A stretch of DNA of 6,104 nucleotides, taken from Desulfurellales bacterium (GTDB lineage: Bacteria > Campylobacterota_A > Desulfurellia > Desulfurellales > Hippeaceae). This document shows positions 1 to 5,586 of the stretch, piece by piece; position 1 is the stretch's first letter; each line of letters starts with the position of its first letter. The stretch lies in the NCBI GenBank assembly GCA_027074255.1, contig JALTDI010000228.1, positions 1 to 6,104 on the forward strand, read 5' to 3'. Both the position numbers and the translations under genes were made by a program. The notes below the pieces were generated by a model. The model searched no databases and had not been told where the DNA came from. It saw only the letters and a list, made by a program, of their open reading frames with translations.

Positions 1-902
1 GTCGCCTTCTCAAAAATATCATTAAGTTTAGCGCTCTGGGGAGTAAAAGGAATAAAATTCTCTTTTATTTCAAAATCTTTATATAACAAAATCGGTTTTC
101 CGACCCGATATACAATCTCTTTATTTTTTTCAGGAAAAGGCAAATTGCCGCTATAAGCTTTATCGCTCCCATTACACCCGATGGGGACAACGGGAATCTT
201 TAAACTTAAAGCCACCTGTGCAATACCAGGTTTTCCCTTTATAAGTTTTTTTGATCTTGTGCCTTCGGGGAATATTATAAGATTGACACCCTTATTTTTT
301 ACTGCATCCTCATTAAGTTCTTTAACCTTGCCCATGAGTTTAAAAAAAAGTGAGTTAATATACTCTCTATATGTAATATGTGATGGGTCGAATTCATCGT
401 GAGCTGTGCTTATCAGTTTAAAAACCCTCTCATCCTTGCAGTTTTTCAAATCATCCTCTTCCTTATTGCCATCTACGTATGATTTCAATATTTTAAAATC
501 GTCAGCGTTCAATTTATCTTCCTTGCCGAAAAAATCGACAAAATCCTTGGCTATAAGGTATCCCTTTGACGGAACAGGTATATTCCCTGTTAATTTCATA
601 AATTTTGCAACCCATCTATTTTCGTAATATTTACCCTTCACCCAAGTTGCTGTGTATGGATGTTTTATTCCGTATTTTTTTCTGTTTCTCCAAATATAAA
701 ATTGAAAAGGCCAATAGTTATATCTATCCGTGTGGTTCATAGCGAAGATTACCGGTTCATTCGGAATATTTTCTATTCCTTCCACTGTTATCTTTAATTT
801 CTTAACAAAATAGAGAGGAAGTAAAAAGAATCTTCCAAAAAATATCTGAACATGCGGTATTGGACTAAGATAAGCCTCATCAAGAAAACGAGCAATATCC
901 AT
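1..902 (-). CDS. PlsC-like lysophospholipid acyltransferase family protein, C-terminus cut by window edge
   Basis: Reading the minus strand from an ATG at 902 gives 300 codons without a stop up to the left edge, so the end of the gene is missing. Acyltransferases of this family transfer an acyl chain to lysophosphatidate or a similar acceptor at the membrane. Visible support is an N-terminal hydrophobic stretch (about residues 19-33), the motif-I region NHTDRYN (56-62), FPEGTRS (211-217, the motif-III glycerophosphate-binding block) and VVPIG (238-242, motif IV). Two things are odd. The usual H-x4-D catalytic motif reads H57-x4-N62, with an Asp at H+2 instead. Motifs I and III are 154 residues apart, roughly twice the usual distance, owing to a charged, Lys/Asp-rich insertion at about 115-200. 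A GAAGG ribosome binding site sits 7 bases before the ATG. The gene begins 20 bases after a tRNA on the same strand. Family membership is fairly safe; the exact substrate is not. Confidence 0.85.
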   Translation of the reverse strand, partial: MDIARFLDEAYLSPIPHVQIFFGRFFLLPLYFVKKLKITVEGIENIPNEPVIFAMNHTDRYNYWPFQFYIWRNRKKYGIKHPYTATWVKGKYYENRWVAKFMKLTGNIPVPSKGYLIAKDFVDFFGKEDKLNADDFKILKSYVDGNKEEDDLKNCKDERVFKLISTAHDEFDPSHITYREYINSLFFKLMGKVKELNEDAVKNKGVNLIIFPEGTRSKKLIKGKPGIAQVALSLKIPVVPIGCNGSDKAYSGNLPFPEKNKEIVYRVGKPILLYKDFEIKENFIPFTPQSAKLNDIFEKA

Positions 903-909
903 TTTACAA

Positions 910-914
910 CCTTC
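910..914 (-). promoter_or_regulatory. Ribosome binding site of the acyltransferase gene
   Basis: GAAGG on the minus strand lies 7 bases upstream of the ATG at 902 and supports that start. It falls inside the 20-base gap between the CCA end of the tRNA and the start codon, so after tRNA 3'-end processing the mRNA would keep only this short leader. Confidence 0.6.
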
Positions 915-922
915 ACAAGAAA

Positions 923-998
923 TGGAGCGGATGACGGGTCTCGAACCCGCGACTTCAAGCTTGGGAAGCTTGCGCTCTACCAACTGAGCTACATCCGC
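923..998 (-). tRNA. tRNA-Gly (anticodon CCC)
   Basis: The 76-base minus-strand sequence folds into a full cloverleaf. It has a perfect 7-bp acceptor stem (GCGGATG/CATCCGC), a D-arm with GCTC/GAGC and a GG in the loop, an anticodon stem CAAGC/GCTTG enclosing loop TTCCCAA, a five-base variable region, and a T-arm with loop TTCGAGA. The T-stem has one G-T pair at its base. Anticodon positions 34-36 are CCC, which reads GGG. C35, C36, the G1-C72 and C2-G71 pairs and discriminator T73 all agree with known bacterial glycine identity elements. The 3' CCA is encoded in the gene. It lies between the respiratory operon terminator and the acyltransferase gene, all on the same strand. Confidence 0.97.
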
Positions 999-1010
999 AT
1001 TAACTACAAA

Positions 1011-1039
1011 TAAATACCCTATTAACAACAAAAAATCAA
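1011..1039 (-). promoter_or_regulatory. Putative sigma-70-type promoter of the tRNA (and perhaps acyltransferase) gene
   Basis: On the minus strand a -35-like TTGATT (1039-1034) is followed after 17 bases by a -10-like TATTTA (1016-1011), which ends 12 bases before the tRNA 5' end. The spacing is ideal, but the hexamers are only partial matches (four and three of six bases). Because the terminator at 1106-1132 closes the upstream operon, the tRNA needs a start near here. The surrounding sequence is very AT-rich, so chance matches are easy. Confidence 0.4.
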
Positions 1040-1105
1040 GTGTATAAATACTTAACTAAACTTTATAAATTCATTGTTCTTTCACGGCTTTTTATAAATA
1101 GCGAT

Positions 1106-1132
1106 AAAAAAAGGGGCGGATAAATCCACCCC
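1106..1132 (-). terminator. Rho-independent terminator of the molybdoenzyme operon
   Basis: On the minus strand, GGGGTGGA (1132-1125), loop TTTA (1124-1121) and TCCGCCCC (1120-1113) form an 8-bp stem with one G-T pair. Seven T residues follow directly (1112-1106). It begins 13 bases after the stop codon of the NrfD-like gene, the expected place to end the three-gene transcript. In the plus direction there is no matching T tract, so it looks one-directional. Confidence 0.9.
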
Positions 1133-1145
1133 GTAAAGTTATAAG

Positions 1146-2015
1146 CTACCCTGCCAATCCATGAGGATATTGAAACACACCCGCCCATACAATTAAGTAT
1201 CTTAATAAAAATCCGCCTACAAGAACAAGTAAAGACGCAAAGGCTGCCATGCCTTTTGAATTTTCCTTAACGGAAGCATAAGCCTCCAATATTAAAGGTG
1301 TTACAAGTCCTAGTATAATAAATCCTATCGTAAATAGTGGATTATTTAAAAGAAGATGAGCACTCTTCATAACTGCGGCATTGCCCAATCTTGCAAAATC
1401 GAAATATGCAAAAAGGATTAACAATTCCAATGATATTAAAAATATATCAAAACCCTCTACCGCGTGAAAAAGGTGTTCCGAATCATGGTCATTTTTACCA
1501 GCCAAAGTCCACATAATAATGGCACATCCCGTTGAGAATGCGCTGACCGTAAATAATACAGGTAAAGCCGGTGTATGCCAAAACGGTATACCCACATTGG
1601 CATTTAGAAGCAATCCGGTATATGTCGTAACACCAAAGCCGCAGAACATAGCGGCATATCCTATCCACTTTTTAAAAGTTGTCCACTTGAAAAATGCAGC
1701 AACCGCATATAAAAGACCGAAAATATAGGCTCCCATTATTATAACCATACCGCGTGCTATCCAGGAATGAGCTATTCCTTTAACCCAAAAGGACAATAAG
1801 AATCTTAACGGGTTCAAAAGATCAAAAACTAACCATATAAGACCGAAGCTTAAAATAGCCAATCCAAGTAAAGATGTGCCTATTCCGAACCATTTGCTTT
1901 TATTAAATCTCAATTCACCGAGTATGCCAAGAGCAAGTGTCGCTCCGCCTAATCCTCCCAAATAGAGGTAGATTGCTATAAACCAGCCCCAAGTATGCTG
2001 CTGTATTAAATCCAT
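1146..2015 (-). CDS. NrfD/PsrC-family membrane subunit of the molybdoenzyme (quinone-reacting subunit)
   Basis: This 289-residue protein is almost entirely hydrophobic, with eight likely membrane helices at about 10-32, 43-65, 85-107, 115-137, 151-171, 187-206, 226-245 and 257-278. Family hallmarks seen are the first-helix W-x-IAIYLYLGGLGGA run, the YTGLLL motif (132-137), W146 with the LPVLF block (151-155) and the small-residue S-x-F-S-x-G motif near 158-163. Length and helix count match PsrC of polysulfide reductase, a haem-free subunit that anchors the complex and exchanges electrons with menaquinone or ubiquinone. No haem-ligand pattern is evident. The ATG at 2015 has an AAAGGAGG ribosome binding site 5 bases upstream. 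The gene starts 11 bases after the ferredoxin gene ends and is followed by the operon terminator. NrfD family assignment is firm; the physiological direction of electron flow is inferred. Confidence 0.95.
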   Translation of the reverse strand: MDLIQQHTWGWFIAIYLYLGGLGGATLALGILGELRFNKSKWFGIGTSLLGLAILSFGLIWLVFDLLNPLRFLLSFWVKGIAHSWIARGMVIIMGAYIFGLLYAVAAFFKWTTFKKWIGYAAMFCGFGVTTYTGLLLNANVGIPFWHTPALPVLFTVSAFSTGCAIIMWTLAGKNDHDSEHLFHAVEGFDIFLISLELLILFAYFDFARLGNAAVMKSAHLLLNNPLFTIGFIILGLVTPLILEAYASVKENSKGMAAFASLLVLVGGFLLRYLIVWAGVFQYPHGLAG

Positions 2016-2026
2016 ATTTGCCTCCT

Positions 2027-2635
2027 TTATTTTATATAATAAACCTTTGGCTGAGCACCCATATACTCACCGAGGGGTTTAGCCTGACCACTATTAACAA
2101 GTTGAGCCGCTTCGGATTTAGGATCATCCAAATCGCCGAATATCCTTGCATGTCCGACACAAGTAGCAACACAAGAAGGCTCTTCTCCTTCTTCAAGTCT
2201 GTCAACACAAAATGTGCATTTATCAACATGAACCTGGTGATGCCTTGCATCTTCCCCAAAGTAAAACGCATCCTTTTTCAAATCTTCTCTCTCATACGGA
2301 TATCTTGCATCATAAGGACAAGCCTCAATGCAGTACCCGCAGCCCAAACACAAATCATAGTCAATGAGCACTATGCCGTCTTTATTAATATATGTGGCTC
2401 CGGTTGGACAAACACTGTGACATGGCGGATTCACACACTGCATACAGATTGTAGGGAAAAATTGCCTTTTAACCTCAGGGAACTTGCCGTCTTCAACTTC
2501 CGTTACCCTCGTTCTCCACTTCCCCTCAAACTCATCCGCCCAAAACGGTGTTTGATTCCATTGGGAGCAGGCTGCCATACAGGCTCTGCATCCAAGGCAA
2601 GCTTTAACATTCATTACCATTCCATATCTGGCCAT
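2027..2635 (-). CDS. Four-cluster [4Fe-4S] ferredoxin-type electron-transfer subunit (PsrB/PhsB-like)
   Basis: The 202-residue protein has exactly 16 cysteines in four groups: C13-C16-C19-C23, C64-C67-C72-C76, C96-C99-C102-C106 and C140-C143-C155-C159. This is the standard layout of the B subunit of DMSO/polysulfide-reductase-type enzymes, where four [4Fe-4S] clusters carry electrons between the molybdenum subunit and the membrane subunit. All cluster ligands are cysteine. There is no signal peptide; by family precedent it would be exported folded, together with the Tat-tagged A subunit. A longer frame begins at a TTG at 2647, but I chose the ATG at 2635 because GGAGG lies 5 bases before it and that TTG immediately precedes the ribosome binding site. 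It starts 13 bases after the A gene and ends 11 bases before the NrfD-like gene. Confidence 0.96.
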   Translation of the reverse strand: MARYGMVMNVKACLGCRACMAACSQWNQTPFWADEFEGKWRTRVTEVEDGKFPEVKRQFFPTICMQCVNPPCHSVCPTGATYINKDGIVLIDYDLCLGCGYCIEACPYDARYPYEREDLKKDAFYFGEDARHHQVHVDKCTFCVDRLEEGEEPSCVATCVGHARIFGDLDDPKSEAAQLVNSGQAKPLGEYMGAQPKVYYIK

Positions 2636-2640
2636 CGTAT

Positions 2641-2645
2641 CCTCC
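2641..2645 (-). promoter_or_regulatory. Ribosome binding site deciding the start of the ferredoxin subunit
   Basis: GGAGG on the minus strand, 5 bases before the ATG at 2635. It directly follows the alternative TTG codon at 2647-2645 (sharing one base), so that upstream TTG cannot use it and the ATG is preferred. Confidence 0.8.
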
Positions 2646-2648
2646 AAA

Positions 2649-5447
2649 CTATATTTTTCTAATCTTTACAGTGAATTGGCAGCTTAAAGCACCCGCTGTA
2701 ACAGGACTTAATCTAAAAGGAATGATTCTGCCCAAATCCACTCCCTTTCCTGATGCATATGTAAGCTTCTTGTTATCTAAACCGAAGTCGCTCATCGTAT
2801 AGAGTGTATCTTCCCTGACAAATTCAGTTATATGAACGAAAGACTTAATCTTTTGTCCGGAAACAGTATTTTCAACCTCTATATTATCCCTTTCTTTAAG
2901 TCCGAGTCTCGCAGCTGATTTTGGGTTTATCCAAAATCCGTAATTCTCATTTTTATGCCTTGTAACAAGTGAATTGAGCAAAGGATTATCGGCCGTTGTC
3001 AGGTATGTTTCCTCAGGCACCTTTCCGAAGGCAAAGAAAAACTCATTGCCTGTCGGTTTAAATTCTTCTTTTGCACCGCTTCTATACTCAACAGGTATGT
3101 AAGTAAGTATAGGGTTCCAATTTGGGTCAACTCCGTATTCATAATTAAAATGAGAAAATATAGTGGAATATATCTCTACTCTGCCGGAGAATGTTGGAAC
3201 AGGTAGTTTATACGGCATACCAGCTTCTTTCATAAGTTCTTCTTTCTTCTTTAAGAATAAAACACCTTTTTTCTCCAATATACCTTCTAACTGCTTAGGA
3301 GTCATATTGAGTTTTTTACTTACACTAAATAAAGCTGTGTCTCTAAATGCTTTGTATAGCGGTTTTTTGCCTTTCCAGGCGGCAGAGAGCTCTTTCATTG
3401 TTTCTCCCATATCCCAGCCTGTAAACTGACTAACTATCATGGATGCAGAGCCGTAGTCTCCGCCCCTCTTGCCTGCCATTGCATTTGAGAGCATACAGAA
3501 AACTTCATCTCCGCCTTTCGTGTCTCCTATTTGGCTGACACTCGGAAATCTTGTTCTTATAGCAAGGTCTGTATTTGGTCCGTCAGCCCATATTCCGCTG
3601 TATTTTTCAAGATATGTTTTATCCGGCAGTATTACATCTGCAAATGCGGCTATGTCGGATGGCAAAATTTCATCCACAACCACAAGTTTTAAATTGGGGT
3701 TTGTAAAAGACTTTACCCAGGTTTTATATCCGAAATAATCTTTCAAAGGGTTAGTAGAATAAATATAGGCAAATTTTATCTGATAGGGCTTACCGTTCCA
3801 GGATAATTTTCCTTCAACTGCTTCTTGAAAACCTGCATTAGTAAACAAGGAAAACGGTATTCCTTTTTCTCCCTTTTGTTTTCTATAATCGAAGTATGCT
3901 CTCGAAAAATGAGGATAACCTCTAAACAAAGGGAATTTACCCGAATACATCATACCTTCCAATTTACCGATAAGACCAAGTAATCCCGGCGCCATAGCCG
4001 TTGCCATCATCATAGCCTGAGGATTGTTCAGCTTGCCCGATTCATAGGCTTCTGAGAATTTTTCCATCCCCTCCCTGTCTTCGGGTGAGAATAGCCATCC
4101 TCCCTCAGAATCGACGCCGCCTACCATGGCATTTATAATTGCAGCTGCCTTTCTTGCCTGGACAACGCTTATATATCTTCCGTCAAGCCATCCGGGGTGG
4201 ACAGCAGCAGGCCTTATTGTGCCGAGCAAATGAGCGGTTTCTTCTATATCCTTTGCAGGAATATCACAAATCTTTGCAGCCCAAGCCGGTGTTGCCATAT
4301 CCACGGCATTCAAAAGATAGTCAAATGATGTCTGAACCTGCTGTCCCTGATAAGTTAAGCCCTTAGGTGCAAATAAAGCAGGTCTTAATTTTGGATTTTC
4401 TTTTAAATTGTCGTTTGTAAAGCCCGGAACTTCAACGATTTGTTCGCTTATTTCGTCATATACGTAATAATTTTTAGTAAACGGAAACTGATGGGGATCT
4501 ATATTTTGTCCCAAAGCCTCAGGTGTTCCGTTATTATCAATCACCAAAAACGGTGCTGTTGTATGCCTTCTCAAAAATTCATCTTCATACCATCCGTTTT
4601 TAATCAATAATCTCAGAAGAGCCATCATAAAAGGCAAATCTGTTCCGGGCTTTAAGGGTATCCATTTGTCCGCCTTCGCCGCAGTTTCACTTAACCTGGG
4701 ATCCAAAGCTATCACCTTCATGCCGTTGAGTTTGCCCTTTGAAAACCTAACTGCCCTTGATGTTGAAATACCGGCTATTGCAGCATTGCTACCCATGACA
4801 AGCAATACTTTTGTGTTATCCATATCAACAAGAAGTTCATCGTGGGTAATCATCGTTCCTACGGTTACATCGGCTCCTGCATGTTCTGCCATAACACAAT
4901 TCTGCATAGGAGAACCAATCATATTGGGAGAACCTATGGATGTCAAAAATGCGAATGCCCCCAATTTTTCATAAGCGCAGGCTCTTTGTCCCGCAAATAC
5001 AGCCAATTCATGAGGCTGTATCTTGTTTTCCTGAATTTTCTTAGTGATATAATCTAAAGCCTCATCCCACGTGGCTTTCTTAAATTTCCACTCTCCTCTT
5101 TTTGAGCCTTCGACCCTAATTAGTGGGTGTGTAATTCTGTCGGGATTATAGACTGTTCTAATACCTGCCTGCCCTCTTGCGCAGATTTTGCCTCTGTTTA
5201 GGGTTGATTTTTCGTTACCATCAATCTTCTGCGGTTTTTTGAAATCACCGTTCACTCTTGTTCTGACAACTATATCGCACGCTGTTGAACAAAAGCTACA
5301 CACGTTCGGATAATACTTGATACTTCCTTTTGGTTTCTTCACATTAGGCGTATAAAGACCTGCTTTTGCAGTAGGCCTAAAAAACATTAGGCCTCCACCT
5401 ACAAGCGAAGAGATTTTAAGGAAGGATCTTCTATTTAGAGAAATCAT
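2649..5447 (-). CDS. Molybdopterin oxidoreductase catalytic subunit, Tat-exported (PsrA/PhsA-type; substrate unassigned)
   Basis: From the preferred ATG this is 932 residues. A twin-arginine signal with RRSFLK at 6-11, a hydrophobic stretch and an AKA cleavage site (after about residue 29) direct export as a folded protein. Next comes an N-terminal [4Fe-4S] motif, C50-x2-C53-x3-C57-x31-C89. C184, in MQNCVMAEH, is the likely molybdenum ligand: it sits 95 residues after the last cluster cysteine, as in formate dehydrogenase/nitrate reductase relatives, and its codon is TGT, so it is not selenocysteine. Cofactor-binding segments follow: MGSN (219-222), DPR (249-251), PGTD (268-271) and ADVILPD (603-609). 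The C-terminal molybdopterin-dinucleotide domain (about 802-932) includes FWINPKSA. Gene order A-B-C matches polysulfide, sulfur or thiosulfate reductases, but the length exceeds classical PsrA (about 750 residues); tetrathionate, arsenate, selenate or sulfite-oxidising relatives remain possible. A longer frame starts at 5471 but lacks a ribosome binding site. Confidence 0.95.
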   Translation of the reverse strand: MISLNRRSFLKISSLVGGGLMFFRPTAKAGLYTPNVKKPKGSIKYYPNVCSFCSTACDIVVRTRVNGDFKKPQKIDGNEKSTLNRGKICARGQAGIRTVYNPDRITHPLIRVEGSKRGEWKFKKATWDEALDYITKKIQENKIQPHELAVFAGQRACAYEKLGAFAFLTSIGSPNMIGSPMQNCVMAEHAGADVTVGTMITHDELLVDMDNTKVLLVMGSNAAIAGISTSRAVRFSKGKLNGMKVIALDPRLSETAAKADKWIPLKPGTDLPFMMALLRLLIKNGWYEDEFLRRHTTAPFLVIDNNGTPEALGQNIDPHQFPFTKNYYVYDEISEQIVEVPGFTNDNLKENPKLRPALFAPKGLTYQGQQVQTSFDYLLNAVDMATPAWAAKICDIPAKDIEETAHLLGTIRPAAVHPGWLDGRYISVVQARKAAAIINAMVGGVDSEGGWLFSPEDREGMEKFSEAYESGKLNNPQAMMMATAMAPGLLGLIGKLEGMMYSGKFPLFRGYPHFSRAYFDYRKQKGEKGIPFSLFTNAGFQEAVEGKLSWNGKPYQIKFAYIYSTNPLKDYFGYKTWVKSFTNPNLKLVVVDEILPSDIAAFADVILPDKTYLEKYSGIWADGPNTDLAIRTRFPSVSQIGDTKGGDEVFCMLSNAMAGKRGGDYGSASMIVSQFTGWDMGETMKELSAAWKGKKPLYKAFRDTALFSVSKKLNMTPKQLEGILEKKGVLFLKKKEELMKEAGMPYKLPVPTFSGRVEIYSTIFSHFNYEYGVDPNWNPILTYIPVEYRSGAKEEFKPTGNEFFFAFGKVPEETYLTTADNPLLNSLVTRHKNENYGFWINPKSAARLGLKERDNIEVENTVSGQKIKSFVHITEFVREDTLYTMSDFGLDNKKLTYASGKGVDLGRIIPFRLSPVTAGALSCQFTVKIRKI

Positions 5448-5453
5448 AGACAA

Positions 5454-5458
5454 CCTCC
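5454..5458 (-). promoter_or_regulatory. Ribosome binding site deciding the start of the molybdoenzyme A subunit
   Basis: GGAGG on the minus strand lies 6 bases before the ATG at 5447. It falls inside the extra eight codons of the longer frame that starts at 5471, and no comparable purine-rich site precedes that upstream ATG. The shorter start also puts the twin arginines at residues 6-7, normal for a Tat signal. Confidence 0.75.
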
Positions 5459-5497
5459 ATCCGTTATTCATTGTTACTTAGTCACTTCTAAAAGCCT

Positions 5498-5525
5498 ATT
5501 ATATATAAAAAAATATAACGTTCAA
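5498..5525 (-). promoter_or_regulatory. Probable sigma-70-type promoter of the molybdoenzyme operon
   Basis: On the minus strand a -35-like TTGAAC (5525-5520) and a perfect TATAAT -10 box (5503-5498) are separated by 16 bases. Transcription would start near 5491, giving a leader of about 44 bases before the ATG at 5447. Very AT-rich sequence upstream of the -35, including the 10-base palindrome ATTTTAAAAT at 5539-5548, could act as an UP-type element. I see no clear FNR (TTGAT-N4-ATCAA) site. Placement between the upstream gene's stop and the operon is as expected. Confidence 0.65.
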
Positions 5526-5586
5526 GTGAATATTTAGCATTTTAAAATTATTGAACTCCCTCAGGTTTATTACTTTATACATCATC

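Noticed and set aside
181..627. Two 73-codon plus-strand open frames at the left end
   Set aside because: Both are antisense to the acyltransferase frame, which is open for 300 codons and carries family motifs such as FPEGTRS.
1519..1728. A 69-codon plus-strand open frame within the NrfD-like gene
   Set aside because: Antisense to a membrane protein gene with clear family motifs; treated as a shadow.
2032..2271. A 79-codon minus-strand frame overlapping the ferredoxin gene in another phase
   Set aside because: It overlaps the cysteine-motif frame of the real gene and shows no independent signal; not evidence of a frameshift, since the real frame is intact.
2018..2662. A 214-codon plus-strand open frame opposite the ferredoxin subunit gene
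   Set aside because: It lies entirely antisense to a gene with 16 correctly spaced cluster cysteines. It has no family resemblance and is cysteine- and serine-rich in the irregular way of a shadow frame.
4896..4898. Possible selenocysteine at the molybdenum ligand position
   Set aside because: The codon is TGT (cysteine), and there is no in-frame TGA in the gene.
3163..5057. Several plus-strand open frames of 71-102 codons within the molybdoenzyme gene
   Set aside because: All are opposite continuous, well-supported coding sequence and show no recognisable domain or ribosome binding site worth reporting.
5526..5586. A rho-independent terminator after the chemoreceptor-type gene
   Set aside because: Only weak, AT-only dyads are present, such as ATTTTAAAAT; no GC-rich stem followed by a T tract.
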